The position numbers were made by a program, and so were the translations under genes. From the NCBI GenBank assembly GCA_944324345.1, contig CALUVT010000002.1, positions 62,001 through 126,000 on the forward strand: a DNA stretch of 64,000 nt, read 5' to 3'. The notes below the pieces were generated by a model. That model was not told the DNA's origin. It did not search any database and saw nothing but the letters and a program-made list of their open reading frames with translations. Of the stretch, positions 17,501 through 25,755 are shown in pieces (position 1 is the first letter of the stretch; the number at the start of each line of letters is the position of its first letter). The DNA is from Candidatus Gastranaerophilales bacterium. Its GTDB lineage: Bacteria; Cyanobacteriota; Vampirovibrionia; Gastranaerophilales; Gastranaerophilaceae.

Positions 17501-18790
17501 TTACAGTAAATCTCCATAAATTTTCCCGTTTTTAAATTCTTTTATTTTAACTCTTTGTAAGGTATTTAAAAGTGTTTTGTCTTGGGAATTCAAAATAACC
17601 GTAAGATAGTTTCTTGTAACACCTTTGAGCATTCCTGTTTTTTTATCAGGCCTTTTTTCAACTAAAACTTCTCTTTCAGTTCCGATATTTTTGTTCACAA
17701 ATTCTATGAATTTAAATGCAGAGAGAGCCTTTATTATGTCAGAACGCCATTGTCTTACTTTCTCATCAACCTGAACTGTAATTTGGGAACCTATTGTCCC
17801 TTTTCTTACTGAATAAGGGAAGGTATGTATTTTTGAAAGTCCCGATTTGCGTAAATTTTCTGTTGTTGTTTGAAAATCTTCTTCCGTTTCTCCTGCAAAA
17901 CCTGTTATTATATCGCTCCCCAAAAACGGTAGGTCAAACATAGAGTTGATTTTATCAATTTGCTTTAAATAGTCTTCAACTTTGTAAAATCTATTCATTG
18001 ATTTAAGAGTTTTGTTGCAGGCAGATTGAAGAGAAAGATGAAAATGTGGACAGAATTTTTTTGATTTTGATAAAAATTCCAACATTTCATCTGTAATTTC
18101 ATGGGGGTTAAGTGAGCCTAATCTATATCTTTCAATGGTGGTTTTTTCTTCTATGTCTTTTAAAAGATCCAATAAATCAAGTCCAAATTCTTTTCCCCAT
18201 AGGCCAATGTGAATCCCCGTAAGGACAACCTCTTTGAATCCATGTTGTGAAAGATAATTTATTTGATTAATAACAAAATCTGAATCAGCACTTCTGCTTT
18301 TCCCTCTTGCAAAGGGGATAATACAGTAAGAACACCTATTATCACAGCCGTCTTGAATTTTGACACTTGCCCGAGTTTTGTTAATGTCTTTTAGTTGGAC
18401 TTTTGTGAAAACTTTTCGTTCCATAATATCTGAAACAATACACTTGCTATCGTGTTTTTCGTGTAAAGTTTCAAAAAGAGTGAGCTTTTCATCATTACCT
18501 ACAATGTAATCTATAAAATCATAGTTGATTAATTTTTCTTTCTCGGTTTGGGCAATACAGCCTGTTAGAATATTAATAATCCCTGGCTTTTTATTTTTTG
18601 CAGAACGCAGAAGATACATCGCTTCGTTATCACTTTTGTGGGTTACCGTACACGAGTTTAGTATGTAATAATCCGCATCCTCAATACATTTTACCGGAGT
18701 TAGTCCGTTTTTAACTAAGTCTTCGGCTATGATGGAACTTTCAAACTGGTTAGCTTTACAGCCCATTGTGTGAATATAAAACTTTTTCAT
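17501..18790 (-). CDS. mtaB: tRNA t6A37 methylthiotransferase
   Basis: 429 residues from the ATG at 18790. It converts t6A37 to ms2t6A in tRNAs reading ANN codons, using two 4Fe-4S clusters. The N-terminal UPF0004 domain has its three cluster cysteines in MGCKANQFES, LNSCTVTHKSD and TGCIAQTEKE. The radical SAM site is DGCDNRCSYC, a CxxxCxxC motif, followed by VVLTGIHIGLWG, and a C-terminal TRAM domain follows (REVLVEKRP...GVTRNYLTV). The order and the GCKANQ start favour MtaB over MiaB or RimO. There is no Shine-Dalgarno; a TTTACA-17-TATTAT promoter ends 7 bases before the ATG, so the mRNA is probably leaderless. Confidence 0.92.
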   Translation of the reverse strand: MKKFYIHTMGCKANQFESSIIAEDLVKNGLTPVKCIEDADYYILNSCTVTHKSDNEAMYLLRSAKNKKPGIINILTGCIAQTEKEKLINYDFIDYIVGNDEKLTLFETLHEKHDSKCIVSDIMERKVFTKVQLKDINKTRASVKIQDGCDNRCSYCIIPFARGKSRSADSDFVINQINYLSQHGFKEVVLTGIHIGLWGKEFGLDLLDLLKDIEEKTTIERYRLGSLNPHEITDEMLEFLSKSKKFCPHFHLSLQSACNKTLKSMNRFYKVEDYLKQIDKINSMFDLPFLGSDIITGFAGETEEDFQTTTENLRKSGLSKIHTFPYSVRKGTIGSQITVQVDEKVRQWRSDIIKALSAFKFIEFVNKNIGTEREVLVEKRPDKKTGMLKGVTRNYLTVILNSQDKTLLNTLQRVKIKEFKNGKIYGDLL

Positions 18791-18797
18791 ATAAGCT

Positions 18798-18826
18798 ATA
18801 ATATTAAAAATAAAAATGCATGTAAA
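18798..18826 (-). promoter_or_regulatory. Promoter of mtaB, leaderless type
   Basis: TTTACA and TATTAT with 17-bp spacing; the -10 box ends 7 bases before the ATG, and no RBS is present. Confidence 0.65.
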
Positions 18827-18862
18827 TAATCTTAACAAAATTTGTAATTTGTAGCAAAAAAT

Positions 18863-18891
18863 TTTACTTTTTGTTTTTAATAAGGTATAAT
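18863..18891 (+). promoter_or_regulatory. Promoter of the membrane-protein gene at 18918
   Basis: TTTACT and a perfect TATAAT with 17-bp spacing, about 27 bases before the ATG, leaving room for a conventional leader and RBS. Confidence 0.65.
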
Positions 18892-18917
18892 TAGTTTGTG
18901 AAAGTGTAGGTGTGTGT

Positions 18918-19817
18918 ATGCAAATATCAGCTGTAACCCCAAATTTTCAGGGCAGAAGGGATAGGATTGACGAACTTATTAACTTAGATGACCAGTCTGT
19001 TCGTAGGATTGCTTATTTAGAAACTGCTCAAAAGTCTAATAATAATAAACATCGAAAAATAACAAATGCCTTGATTATGGCAGCCCCTGTCGCAGCAGGT
19101 ATTGGTGCTGCTGTTTTTACAAAAGGCAAAACTAAGATTTTTTCAACAGAAGTTTCAGGTCTCGCCGCAAGATTAGCAAATGGCTTAAAATCTGGTGCAC
19201 TATGGGGTGCTACCCTTGGTGCTGTAGGTCTTGTCGGTGTTGCAAAATCTAAGCTGTCAGAATCATCTGCAGAAGTTAGAAAATTTGACAGAGAACATCC
19301 GATTTTGTCTTTGATGGCATTATTAGCTGCTGGCTTTGGAGCTATTGCATTGACTGGAAAAGCTGCCGGTAAGATTGCAACCCTTAAAACACCTAAGTTC
19401 CTCAAGAATGCTACAAAAGATTTCGCATCTTTGTTGAACACAAATAAGAAAGTACTTGCTGTAAAAGGTTGGGTTAGAAAACTCGTTGAAAAAACACCTT
19501 CAGCTTTGAAAGAGTTTGGAAGTTCAGTGTTAGCATGGACTCCACAGATATTCTTGTTGGGCGGGCTTTTGCATTCTGTAAACCATGCTTCAAAAGTAAA
19601 TTCAGATTTTAGCAAAAATTATAATGATTTGAAGGAAAAACAATTAAATCTTTCCAAGGCTCGTATGAGAGAATTGCAATTGGAGAATGATTTCTTTAAA
19701 CAAGATCCAAGGAATGTTGATGATTTGGCTCTTGTTAAAGATCCTATGCGTGATTTGCCCGGTGAGGTCATTGACAAGGTAAGTGACCTTGCAGACGATG
19801 AGGTTGATTTATTTTAA
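18918..19817 (+). CDS. Lineage-specific membrane protein with N-terminal F-x-G element
   Basis: 299 residues; unrecognised. I use the ATG at 18918, with AGGTG upstream, not the GTG at 18912. The N-terminus AVTPNFQGRRDR carries an F-x-G element at 10-12. Ala/Gly-rich hydrophobic segments lie at about 50-67, 92-110, 127-150 and 205-220 and probably span or enter the membrane. The last 75 residues are charged with a heptad-like helix and an acidic end (DKVSDLADDEVDLF). It has its own promoter and terminator. Given the company of other F-x-G proteins it may be part of the same exported or membrane-attached set, but nothing shows a function. Confidence 0.6.
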   Translation: MQISAVTPNFQGRRDRIDELINLDDQSVRRIAYLETAQKSNNNKHRKITNALIMAAPVAAGIGAAVFTKGKTKIFSTEVSGLAARLANGLKSGALWGATLGAVGLVGVAKSKLSESSAEVRKFDREHPILSLMALLAAGFGAIALTGKAAGKIATLKTPKFLKNATKDFASLLNTNKKVLAVKGWVRKLVEKTPSALKEFGSSVLAWTPQIFLLGGLLHSVNHASKVNSDFSKNYNDLKEKQLNLSKARMRELQLENDFFKQDPRNVDDLALVKDPMRDLPGEVIDKVSDLADDEVDLF

Positions 19818-19841
19818 ACTAATAATATAAATTTTAAAGAT

Positions 19842-19882
19842 AAAAAACGGAATAAACTAACAGAGTTGTTATTCCGTTTTTT
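19842..19882 (+). terminator. Rho-independent terminator
   Basis: A 14-bp stem (AAAAAACGGAATAA/TTATTCCGTTTTTT) follows the gene ending at 19817. It lies directly upstream of the promoter of the first pilin-like gene. Confidence 0.85.
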
Positions 19883-19886
19883 GTTG

Positions 19887-19915
19887 TTGCAAGTTTTTTT
19901 AGTTTTTGTTATACT
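19887..19915 (+). promoter_or_regulatory. Promoter of the first G-tract pilin gene
   Basis: TTGCAA and TATACT with exact 17-bp spacing. Transcription should begin near 19922, upstream of the GAGGAGC ribosome binding site and the ATG at 19953, so the G-tract is inside the transcribed and translated region. Confidence 0.65.
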
Positions 19916-19952
19916 TAAGTTCAGTTTAAAAGATTTATGAGGAGCTTGATTT

Positions 19953-20692
19953 ATGAAAAGATTTTTTAATTTAGATAGTATCGGGGGGGGGGCACTCCCA
20001 GCTTAGAATTTGACTTTTTAGTGTATAAAGGTTCTTATTTTACTAAGTTTGGTTTTACTCTTTCTGAGGTTTTGATTACATTAGGAATTATAGGTACAGT
20101 TGCAGCATTAACTTTACCCGTATTGATGAGTAATGCTAGAAATAAACAGTTTGAATCAGCACTAAAAAAGGAGTATTCTGTTTTGCTTCAGGCTCTTGAA
20201 ATGTATAAACAGGAAAATGGTGCCCCATTGTTAAAATCAGATTGTACTTATAAACAACAATGTTTTAAGAATAATATAAAACCTTATTTAAAAATTCTTT
20301 CTGATTGTAGTCCTGATTTATGCTACAAGAATTATTCTTTTAAATACGAGACTTATTCTGGTAGAAATGCTGGTATTGATTTTTTTGATGATGGTCAACT
20401 AGTTTTATCGGATGGATCTGCGTTGTTTTTTGAAAATCCAGGACGAACTGACCTTGCGGTCTTATTGTATGTTACTGTTGACGTGAATGGTTTTAAAAGA
20501 CTCCCTAATAAATGGGGTGTAGATACATTTACGTTTCAATTAATGGATGATGGTAGACTTTTACCTATGGGAGCAGATGGTACTGATTATGGTGAGGATG
20601 CTTATTGTTCAAAGACATCTACTAATAATAAAAATGGTATAGCCTGTACAAATAAGGCATTGAAAGATCCTAATTATTTTAAAAGCTTTTAA
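19953..20692 (+). CDS. Type IV pilin-like protein, out of frame at a poly-G tract (OFF state)
   Basis: A consensus promoter, a GAGGAGC RBS and an ATG at 19953 lead into MKRFFNLDSI and then ten Gs, after which the frame ends at TAG 20006. With eleven Gs the same start reads on through TPSLEFDF into KFGFTLSEVLITLGIIGTVA, a class III prepilin signal (cleavage before FTLSE, Glu5 conserved), and a 220-residue globular part with four paired cysteines (SDCTYKQQC, SDCSPDLC) that ends at 20692. The only alternative start is a GTG at 20021 without an RBS. It is probably a minor pilin or pseudopilin for an adhesive or secretion fibre. As assembled, full-length protein should not be made from 19953. The second pilin gene at 38974 has the same architecture. 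Confidence 0.75.
19983..19992 (+). repeat. Poly-G tract of 10 bases (phase-variation tract)
   Basis: Ten consecutive Gs in an AT-rich genome, within codons 11-14 of the pilin gene. The following GCACTCCCAGCTTAG is almost the same as the sequence after the tract at 38995. Confidence 0.85.
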
Positions 20693-20710
20693 GTTTTGAA
20701 TATAAGTAAA

Positions 20711-20745
20711 AAAAGAGATACTTAAATATTTTAAGTATCTCTTTT
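20711..20745. terminator. Bidirectional terminator between the pilin gene and PFOR
   Basis: A 15-bp perfect stem (AAAAGAGATACTTAA with TTAAGTATCTCTTTT) lies between convergent genes and has T runs in both directions. Confidence 0.9.
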
Positions 20746-20765
20746 CTAGTCTTATGACATTTTTA

Positions 20766-23700
20766 CTATTTCATAAGTTCCCCGACAGCTTTGTATACAG
20801 CCATACGTTTTGCTGCATCTTCTTCTGCCTGAGTATAAAGTGCTTCTGCAGCTTCAGGATTTGTTTTAAGTAAAGACTTATAACGTCCTTCAGATCTGAT
20901 GAAGTCTTGATAGCTTCCTTTAGGATCTTTTGCATCCCAAGTGAATGGTGCTTCAGGATGATCCGGATTATATCTGTATAATGGGAAGTATCCTGCTTCT
21001 ACTGCACGTTTCTGTTCTGTTTGAGTTTTGCTCATGTCGATACCGTGAGCGATACAAGGAGCATAAGCAAAGATGATAGATGGTCCTTTATAGCTTTCAG
21101 CTTCTTTAAATGCTTTAAGAGTTTGAGCTCTATCTGCACCTAATGCAACTGATGCTACATATACATAACCATAAGACATGCTCATCAAGCCCATATTTTT
21201 CTTGTATGTTCTCTTACCGCCTGTAGCAAATTTTGCAACAGCTCCGGTAGGTGTTGATTTAGAAGCTTGACCACCAGTGTTAGAATAAACTTCTGTATCA
21301 AGAACAAGGATGTTTACATCTTTGTCTTGAGCTAATACGTGGTCAATACCGCCGTATCCGATATCGTTAGCCCAACCGTCACCACCGATTATCCAAACAG
21401 ATTTATCGGTGAAGTAGTCTTGAAGTTCTCTGACTTTAGCCAAATCCGGGCATTCTACATCTTTGTATTTTGCAAGAACTTCTTTTGCTTTATCTTGTGC
21501 TTTTACAGCTTCTTCTGTTTTTGAATTTTCGAAGTGAGCCATCGCACCTTCAAGAGCTTCTTTCAAATCTGCAGGAGTCTTTTCGTTTGCAACAACTTTT
21601 TCTACGTACGATTTCAAAGTTGTTCTGTTTTGGTCTACTGCTAATCTCATACCAAATCCGAATTCAGCATTGTCTTCGAATAATGAGTTAGCCCATGCTG
21701 GTCCTCTTCCGTCCTTATTTTTTGTGTAAGGAATTGTTGGGAATGTACCTGAATAAATTGAAGAACATCCTGTAGCGTTTGCAACAATAACGTTTTCTCC
21801 AAATAATTGAGAAACAAGTTTAACATAAGGAGTTTCTCCGCATCCTGCACAAGCTCCTGAAAATTCGAATAACGGTTTTCTAAGCATTGCACCTTTGATT
21901 GTATTTGTATTGTTTTTGCCCATAACATTATCAGGTAGCTCGTCAAAGAATTTTTCATTTTCCATTTCACAAGCAGCTTCTTCTTTTTCAATAGTAGACC
22001 AAGTCAAAGCTTCTTTACCTGCAACTTTTGTCATTGGACATTGATCTATACAAACACCGCAACCTGTACAGTCTTTGCAATAAACTTGTACTTTGAATTT
22101 TTCACCGTGATCATTCGGTTTTGCATCAACTGTGTTGAATGATGATGGTGCATTTTTCAAATCATCAGCTTCAATAAGTTTTGTTCTTATTGCTGCGTGA
22201 GGACAAGCAGATGCACAGATTCCGCACTGGATACAAAATTCTGAGTTCCAATGTGGTACTCTAGGTGCGATTCCACGTTTTTCCAAACAAGCTGTTCCTG
22301 TTGGAATAACACCATCTATAGACATAGCTGATACAGGAATATCATCACCTTTTTGTCTCATAGAAGGTTCAATAATTTTCTTAGCGAAATCAGATGCATC
22401 ATCTGGAATAAGTTTTACATCATCCACGCATCCTACGCCTTCAAGTGATGACGGAATAGGAACTTCTTCAGTTGCGTTAACTGCGGCGTCAATCAATGCC
22501 AAGTTCATATTTACTACATCGTCACCTTTTTTCTTAAAGGTTTTCTTAGTCATTTCTCTCATACCTTCAAGAGCTTGTTCAAACGGGATAATTCCTGATA
22601 CTTTAAAGTAAGCAACCATCATTACTGTGTTTGCACCTTTACCTCTCAAGCCAGGTTGTTGTTCGATAAGTTTTTCAGCATCTACGTTGTAGAACTTGAT
22701 TTTCTTATCAATAATAGTCTTTTGCATATCACGAGTTAAATGAGCGAATGCTTCATCTTTTGTGTATGGGCTATTAAGTAAGAATGTACCGCCTTCTTTA
22801 ATCCCTTTTAACAAATCGTATCTGCCGACATAAGCATGAGCTGAGCAAGATACGAAATCAGGAGCTGTAATTAGGTAAGTTGATTTAATAGGTTTGTCAC
22901 CAAATCTCAAGTGAGAAACAGTTACACCAAATGACTTTTTAGAGTCATAAGCAAAGTATGCCTGAGCATCTTTGTTTGTGTACTGACCAATAATTTTAAT
23001 TGAGTTTTTATTAGCACCAACTGTACCGTCAGAACCCAAGCCCCAGAACATACAATTTGTAGTTCCTTCAGGTTCTGTAACGATGTGTTCTTCAACTTTT
23101 AAAGATTTGTGAGTTACATCATCTTCAATACCTACAGTGAAACCGTGGAAACCGTTATTTTCAGCATGTTTGTATACTGCAAGAACCATAGAAGGTGTAA
23201 ATTCTTTAGAAGCTAAGCCATAACGGCCACCGATAATTCTTACATCTTTACCTTCCATAGCAGCAACAACATCAAGATACAATGGTTCGCCAATTGAACC
23301 GGGTTCTTTTGTTCTGTCAAGAACAGTAACACGTTTTACTGTTGCAGGTACTGCGTCTAAGAAACGTTTTACATCAAACGGTCTGTAAAGTCTAACTTTA
23401 ACCAAACCGTATTTAGTACCGCGTTTAGCGTTCAAGTATTCAATAGTTTCTTCAATAGTTTCACAACCGGAACCCATTGCAACGATTACATCAGTAGCAT
23501 CAGGAGCACCAACATAATCAAATGGATGATATTGTCTTCCTGTTACAGATGCAACTTTATCCATATATTCTTGAACGATATCAGGAACTGCATCATAGTA
23601 TTTGTTAACAGTTTCACGACCTTGGAAATATACGTCAGTGTTTTGAGCACCAACTTTGCAAACAGGAGCTTCCGGTCTTAGAGCTCTTTGTCTGAATTCT

Positions 23701-24302
23701 TCAATATATTTCGGTTCTACTAATTTTGCGATATCTTCATAAGAGATTTCTTCAATTTTGTGAACTTCGTGTGATGTTCTAAAACCATCAAAGAACTGCA
23801 AGAAAGGTACTTTAGCTTTGTAAGTTGCTAAGTGAGCAACAAGAGCTAAATCCATTTCTTCCTGTACAGAATTTGCAGCAAGCATTGCATATCCTGTGTT
23901 ACGGCAGCCCATAACATCGGAGTGATCTCCAAAAATTGCTAAAGACTGAGCAGCAATTGCACGAGCTGCAACGTGGATAACGTGCGGCAACATTTCGCCT
24001 GCCATTTTGTGCATTACAGGGATCATCAATAATAAACCTTGTGATGCTGTATAAGTAGAAGTCAAAGATCCTGCAGCTAATGAACCGTGAACAGCACCTG
24101 CAGCTCCGGCTTCTGATTGCATTTCAGCGACTCTTACTTCTTCTCCCCAGATATTTTTTTTGTGCTGGGAAGCCCATTCATCAATCCATTCTCCCATTGT
24201 AGAAGAAGGTGTGATAGGATAAATTGCGGAAACTTCGCTTAGTGCATAAGCTATATGCGCTGCGGCGTAGTTACCGTCAACTGTTATAGTTTTTCCTGGC
24301 AT
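20766..24302 (-). CDS. nifJ: Pyruvate:ferredoxin (flavodoxin) oxidoreductase
   Basis: 1,178 residues, the usual length of homodimeric PFOR. It oxidises pyruvate with CoA to acetyl-CoA and CO2 and reduces ferredoxin, in the cytoplasm. The N-terminal domain begins VDGNYAAAHIAYALSEVSAI and has YPITPSSTMGEW; two 4Fe-4S motifs lie near residues 690 (CIQCGICASACPHAAI) and 747 (CKDCTGCGVCIDQCP); the TPP domain has CAGCGETPY near 817 and NATGCSSIYSG, and the C-terminal YAPCIAHG segment is present. GGAGG lies 10 bases before the ATG at 24302; a TTG at 24311 is too close to it. It has its own promoter and terminator. It marks an anaerobic fermentative metabolism. Confidence 0.97.
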   Translation of the reverse strand: MPGKTITVDGNYAAAHIAYALSEVSAIYPITPSSTMGEWIDEWASQHKKNIWGEEVRVAEMQSEAGAAGAVHGSLAAGSLTSTYTASQGLLLMIPVMHKMAGEMLPHVIHVAARAIAAQSLAIFGDHSDVMGCRNTGYAMLAANSVQEEMDLALVAHLATYKAKVPFLQFFDGFRTSHEVHKIEEISYEDIAKLVEPKYIEEFRQRALRPEAPVCKVGAQNTDVYFQGRETVNKYYDAVPDIVQEYMDKVASVTGRQYHPFDYVGAPDATDVIVAMGSGCETIEETIEYLNAKRGTKYGLVKVRLYRPFDVKRFLDAVPATVKRVTVLDRTKEPGSIGEPLYLDVVAAMEGKDVRIIGGRYGLASKEFTPSMVLAVYKHAENNGFHGFTVGIEDDVTHKSLKVEEHIVTEPEGTTNCMFWGLGSDGTVGANKNSIKIIGQYTNKDAQAYFAYDSKKSFGVTVSHLRFGDKPIKSTYLITAPDFVSCSAHAYVGRYDLLKGIKEGGTFLLNSPYTKDEAFAHLTRDMQKTIIDKKIKFYNVDAEKLIEQQPGLRGKGANTVMMVAYFKVSGIIPFEQALEGMREMTKKTFKKKGDDVVNMNLALIDAAVNATEEVPIPSSLEGVGCVDDVKLIPDDASDFAKKIIEPSMRQKGDDIPVSAMSIDGVIPTGTACLEKRGIAPRVPHWNSEFCIQCGICASACPHAAIRTKLIEADDLKNAPSSFNTVDAKPNDHGEKFKVQVYCKDCTGCGVCIDQCPMTKVAGKEALTWSTIEKEEAACEMENEKFFDELPDNVMGKNNTNTIKGAMLRKPLFEFSGACAGCGETPYVKLVSQLFGENVIVANATGCSSIYSGTFPTIPYTKNKDGRGPAWANSLFEDNAEFGFGMRLAVDQNRTTLKSYVEKVVANEKTPADLKEALEGAMAHFENSKTEEAVKAQDKAKEVLAKYKDVECPDLAKVRELQDYFTDKSVWIIGGDGWANDIGYGGIDHVLAQDKDVNILVLDTEVYSNTGGQASKSTPTGAVAKFATGGKRTYKKNMGLMSMSYGYVYVASVALGADRAQTLKAFKEAESYKGPSIIFAYAPCIAHGIDMSKTQTEQKRAVEAGYFPLYRYNPDHPEAPFTWDAKDPKGSYQDFIRSEGRYKSLLKTNPEAAEALYTQAEEDAAKRMAVYKAVGELMK

Positions 24303-24356
24303 AATTAGCAAACCTCCTTATTTAATTGCTATTACTTAACTATACTTTACTTCTAT

Positions 24357-24385
24357 ATTCTAATACAAACAAAATTGTTTGACAA
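24357..24385 (-). promoter_or_regulatory. Promoter of nifJ
   Basis: TTGTCA and TAGAAT with 17-bp spacing, about 55 bases before the start codon. Confidence 0.65.
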
Positions 24386-24492
24386 AAGAATGGGAGTGTA
24401 AATTTATGTAAAATTTTACACGTTTTTTCATTTTTTTGTGTAAACTTTTAAAATTCACTTACTTTATATTATTCGTGTATGGAAGGTGTTTC

Positions 24493-25755
24493 ATGAATAT
24501 AAAGCCATTAACCCCAAAATTTTGTTTAAATAAAGATAATTCGAAAGTCTCCGGTAACGGGCCTTTAATTCGTTATAACTTTTCTAAACCTCAGGAATTT
24601 GATACAGTGTCTTTTTCTGGGAAAATTCCTAAAAAAGATACATTGACGAGTGTTTCGAGATTGTGTGACGCGGTAAAACTCGGATATGAATCAAGAATTC
24701 CTGCTTACAAGATATTGGCTGCAAGGTTAATGGATGCTTTGGAAGTTACGGCACGTGAATTGCAAGATTTCGGATTGATTTTTGATCGTGAATACTGTTC
24801 AGAGGAACATATGGTAAAAGGAGTTGATTCTTTTATTTCGAAGTTTAAAAGATCAGGGAGTGCTCCTTCTGACAGAGTCAGGGGAACTTTATTTCTAGAA
24901 AACCTCCATGATTTATCCATTTTTACGGACCATATTTTACCTGCGTTTGAAAGAAGGGGATATCAGATAGCTATGGTTCCTGATAAGAGACAGGGGCGGA
25001 AAGTGATTTCTTATAAACCGGATTTTGATGTGCGTTTATCGAATGTGTCTGAGGAAAGTAAAAAGGCTTTACCGGAAGCTTTCAGAAGTGCAGCTTCTTT
25101 TTCAGAGCAAGCTTCAGGTTATGGGGATATTCAATTCAAACTTATAGATACCATGTCTTTAGCTAAGGAGAAAACTCCTTTGGAAGTAATTATAGTCGCA
25201 GGGAAAAATACTGCTAATGCAAAAAAGGACGAATCATATTATGTTTATGATATTGTTCGTGCATTGAAAAAAGTATTGCATCTTTCATCAATTGAAAATC
25301 CACAGATAAATACTCCTGTGCACAGAATTCAAAATAATATAAATATCATAGAGCAGCAATTAAATGATTATATTTCAAAGCCTTTGTATGAAAATGCAAA
25401 AAGGCTAGATTTGTATCATGAAGATTTGTTGCTACCTGTGGAACTAAGTCAAAGAAATTGTGAAACTCTCAGGGGACTTGCTGAAGGTATAAGACAAAGA
25501 ATAAAATGGCATTATAATGCAAAACTTAAAGAAGTTGGATCTGATGAATATGTGCAAACAATAGAAAAACTTATAAGAAATTCTGCACGATTTAAAGAAA
25601 GAACAGACAAAACTATATATATACAAGATATTAAAGAGATGCGTAGTGCTCTTATAAAAGATTTAAAGCAAGACAAGCGTGAGGATATTGAATTAATAGA
25701 CAAAGTTATCGCACGCTTAAAAGAAACTATTATGAAGTATGGTAAAAAAGATTAG
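24493..25755 (+). CDS. F-x-G protein with possible RelA/SpoT-like nucleotidyltransferase fold
   Basis: 420 residues from the ATG at 24493, preceded by GGAAGG at 8 bases. The N-terminal 45 residues look unstructured and end in DTVSFSGKIPKK (F-x-G at 41-43). The middle part has RVRGTLFLENLHDLSIF, then SGYGDIQFKLID and TPLEVIIVAGKN, whose order recalls the synthetase fold of RelA/SpoT proteins (a D/R-x-R-G strand, then 'GYrdiqlkl' and 'PvEIQI'). I cannot place the catalytic residues, so this is a weak call. The C-terminal 140 residues are helical and charged. It overlaps the end of rlmD by 4 bases in a convergent arrangement. No function can be stated. Confidence 0.5.
   Translation: MNIKPLTPKFCLNKDNSKVSGNGPLIRYNFSKPQEFDTVSFSGKIPKKDTLTSVSRLCDAVKLGYESRIPAYKILAARLMDALEVTARELQDFGLIFDREYCSEEHMVKGVDSFISKFKRSGSAPSDRVRGTLFLENLHDLSIFTDHILPAFERRGYQIAMVPDKRQGRKVISYKPDFDVRLSNVSEESKKALPEAFRSAASFSEQASGYGDIQFKLIDTMSLAKEKTPLEVIIVAGKNTANAKKDESYYVYDIVRALKKVLHLSSIENPQINTPVHRIQNNINIIEQQLNDYISKPLYENAKRLDLYHEDLLLPVELSQRNCETLRGLAEGIRQRIKWHYNAKLKEVGSDEYVQTIEKLIRNSARFKERTDKTIYIQDIKEMRSALIKDLKQDKREDIELIDKVIARLKETIMKYGKKD

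Noticed and set aside
21647-21991. 114-codon ORF inside nifJ on the same strand, other frame
   Set aside because: nifJ is complete with all motifs through this region; the ORF has no family features.
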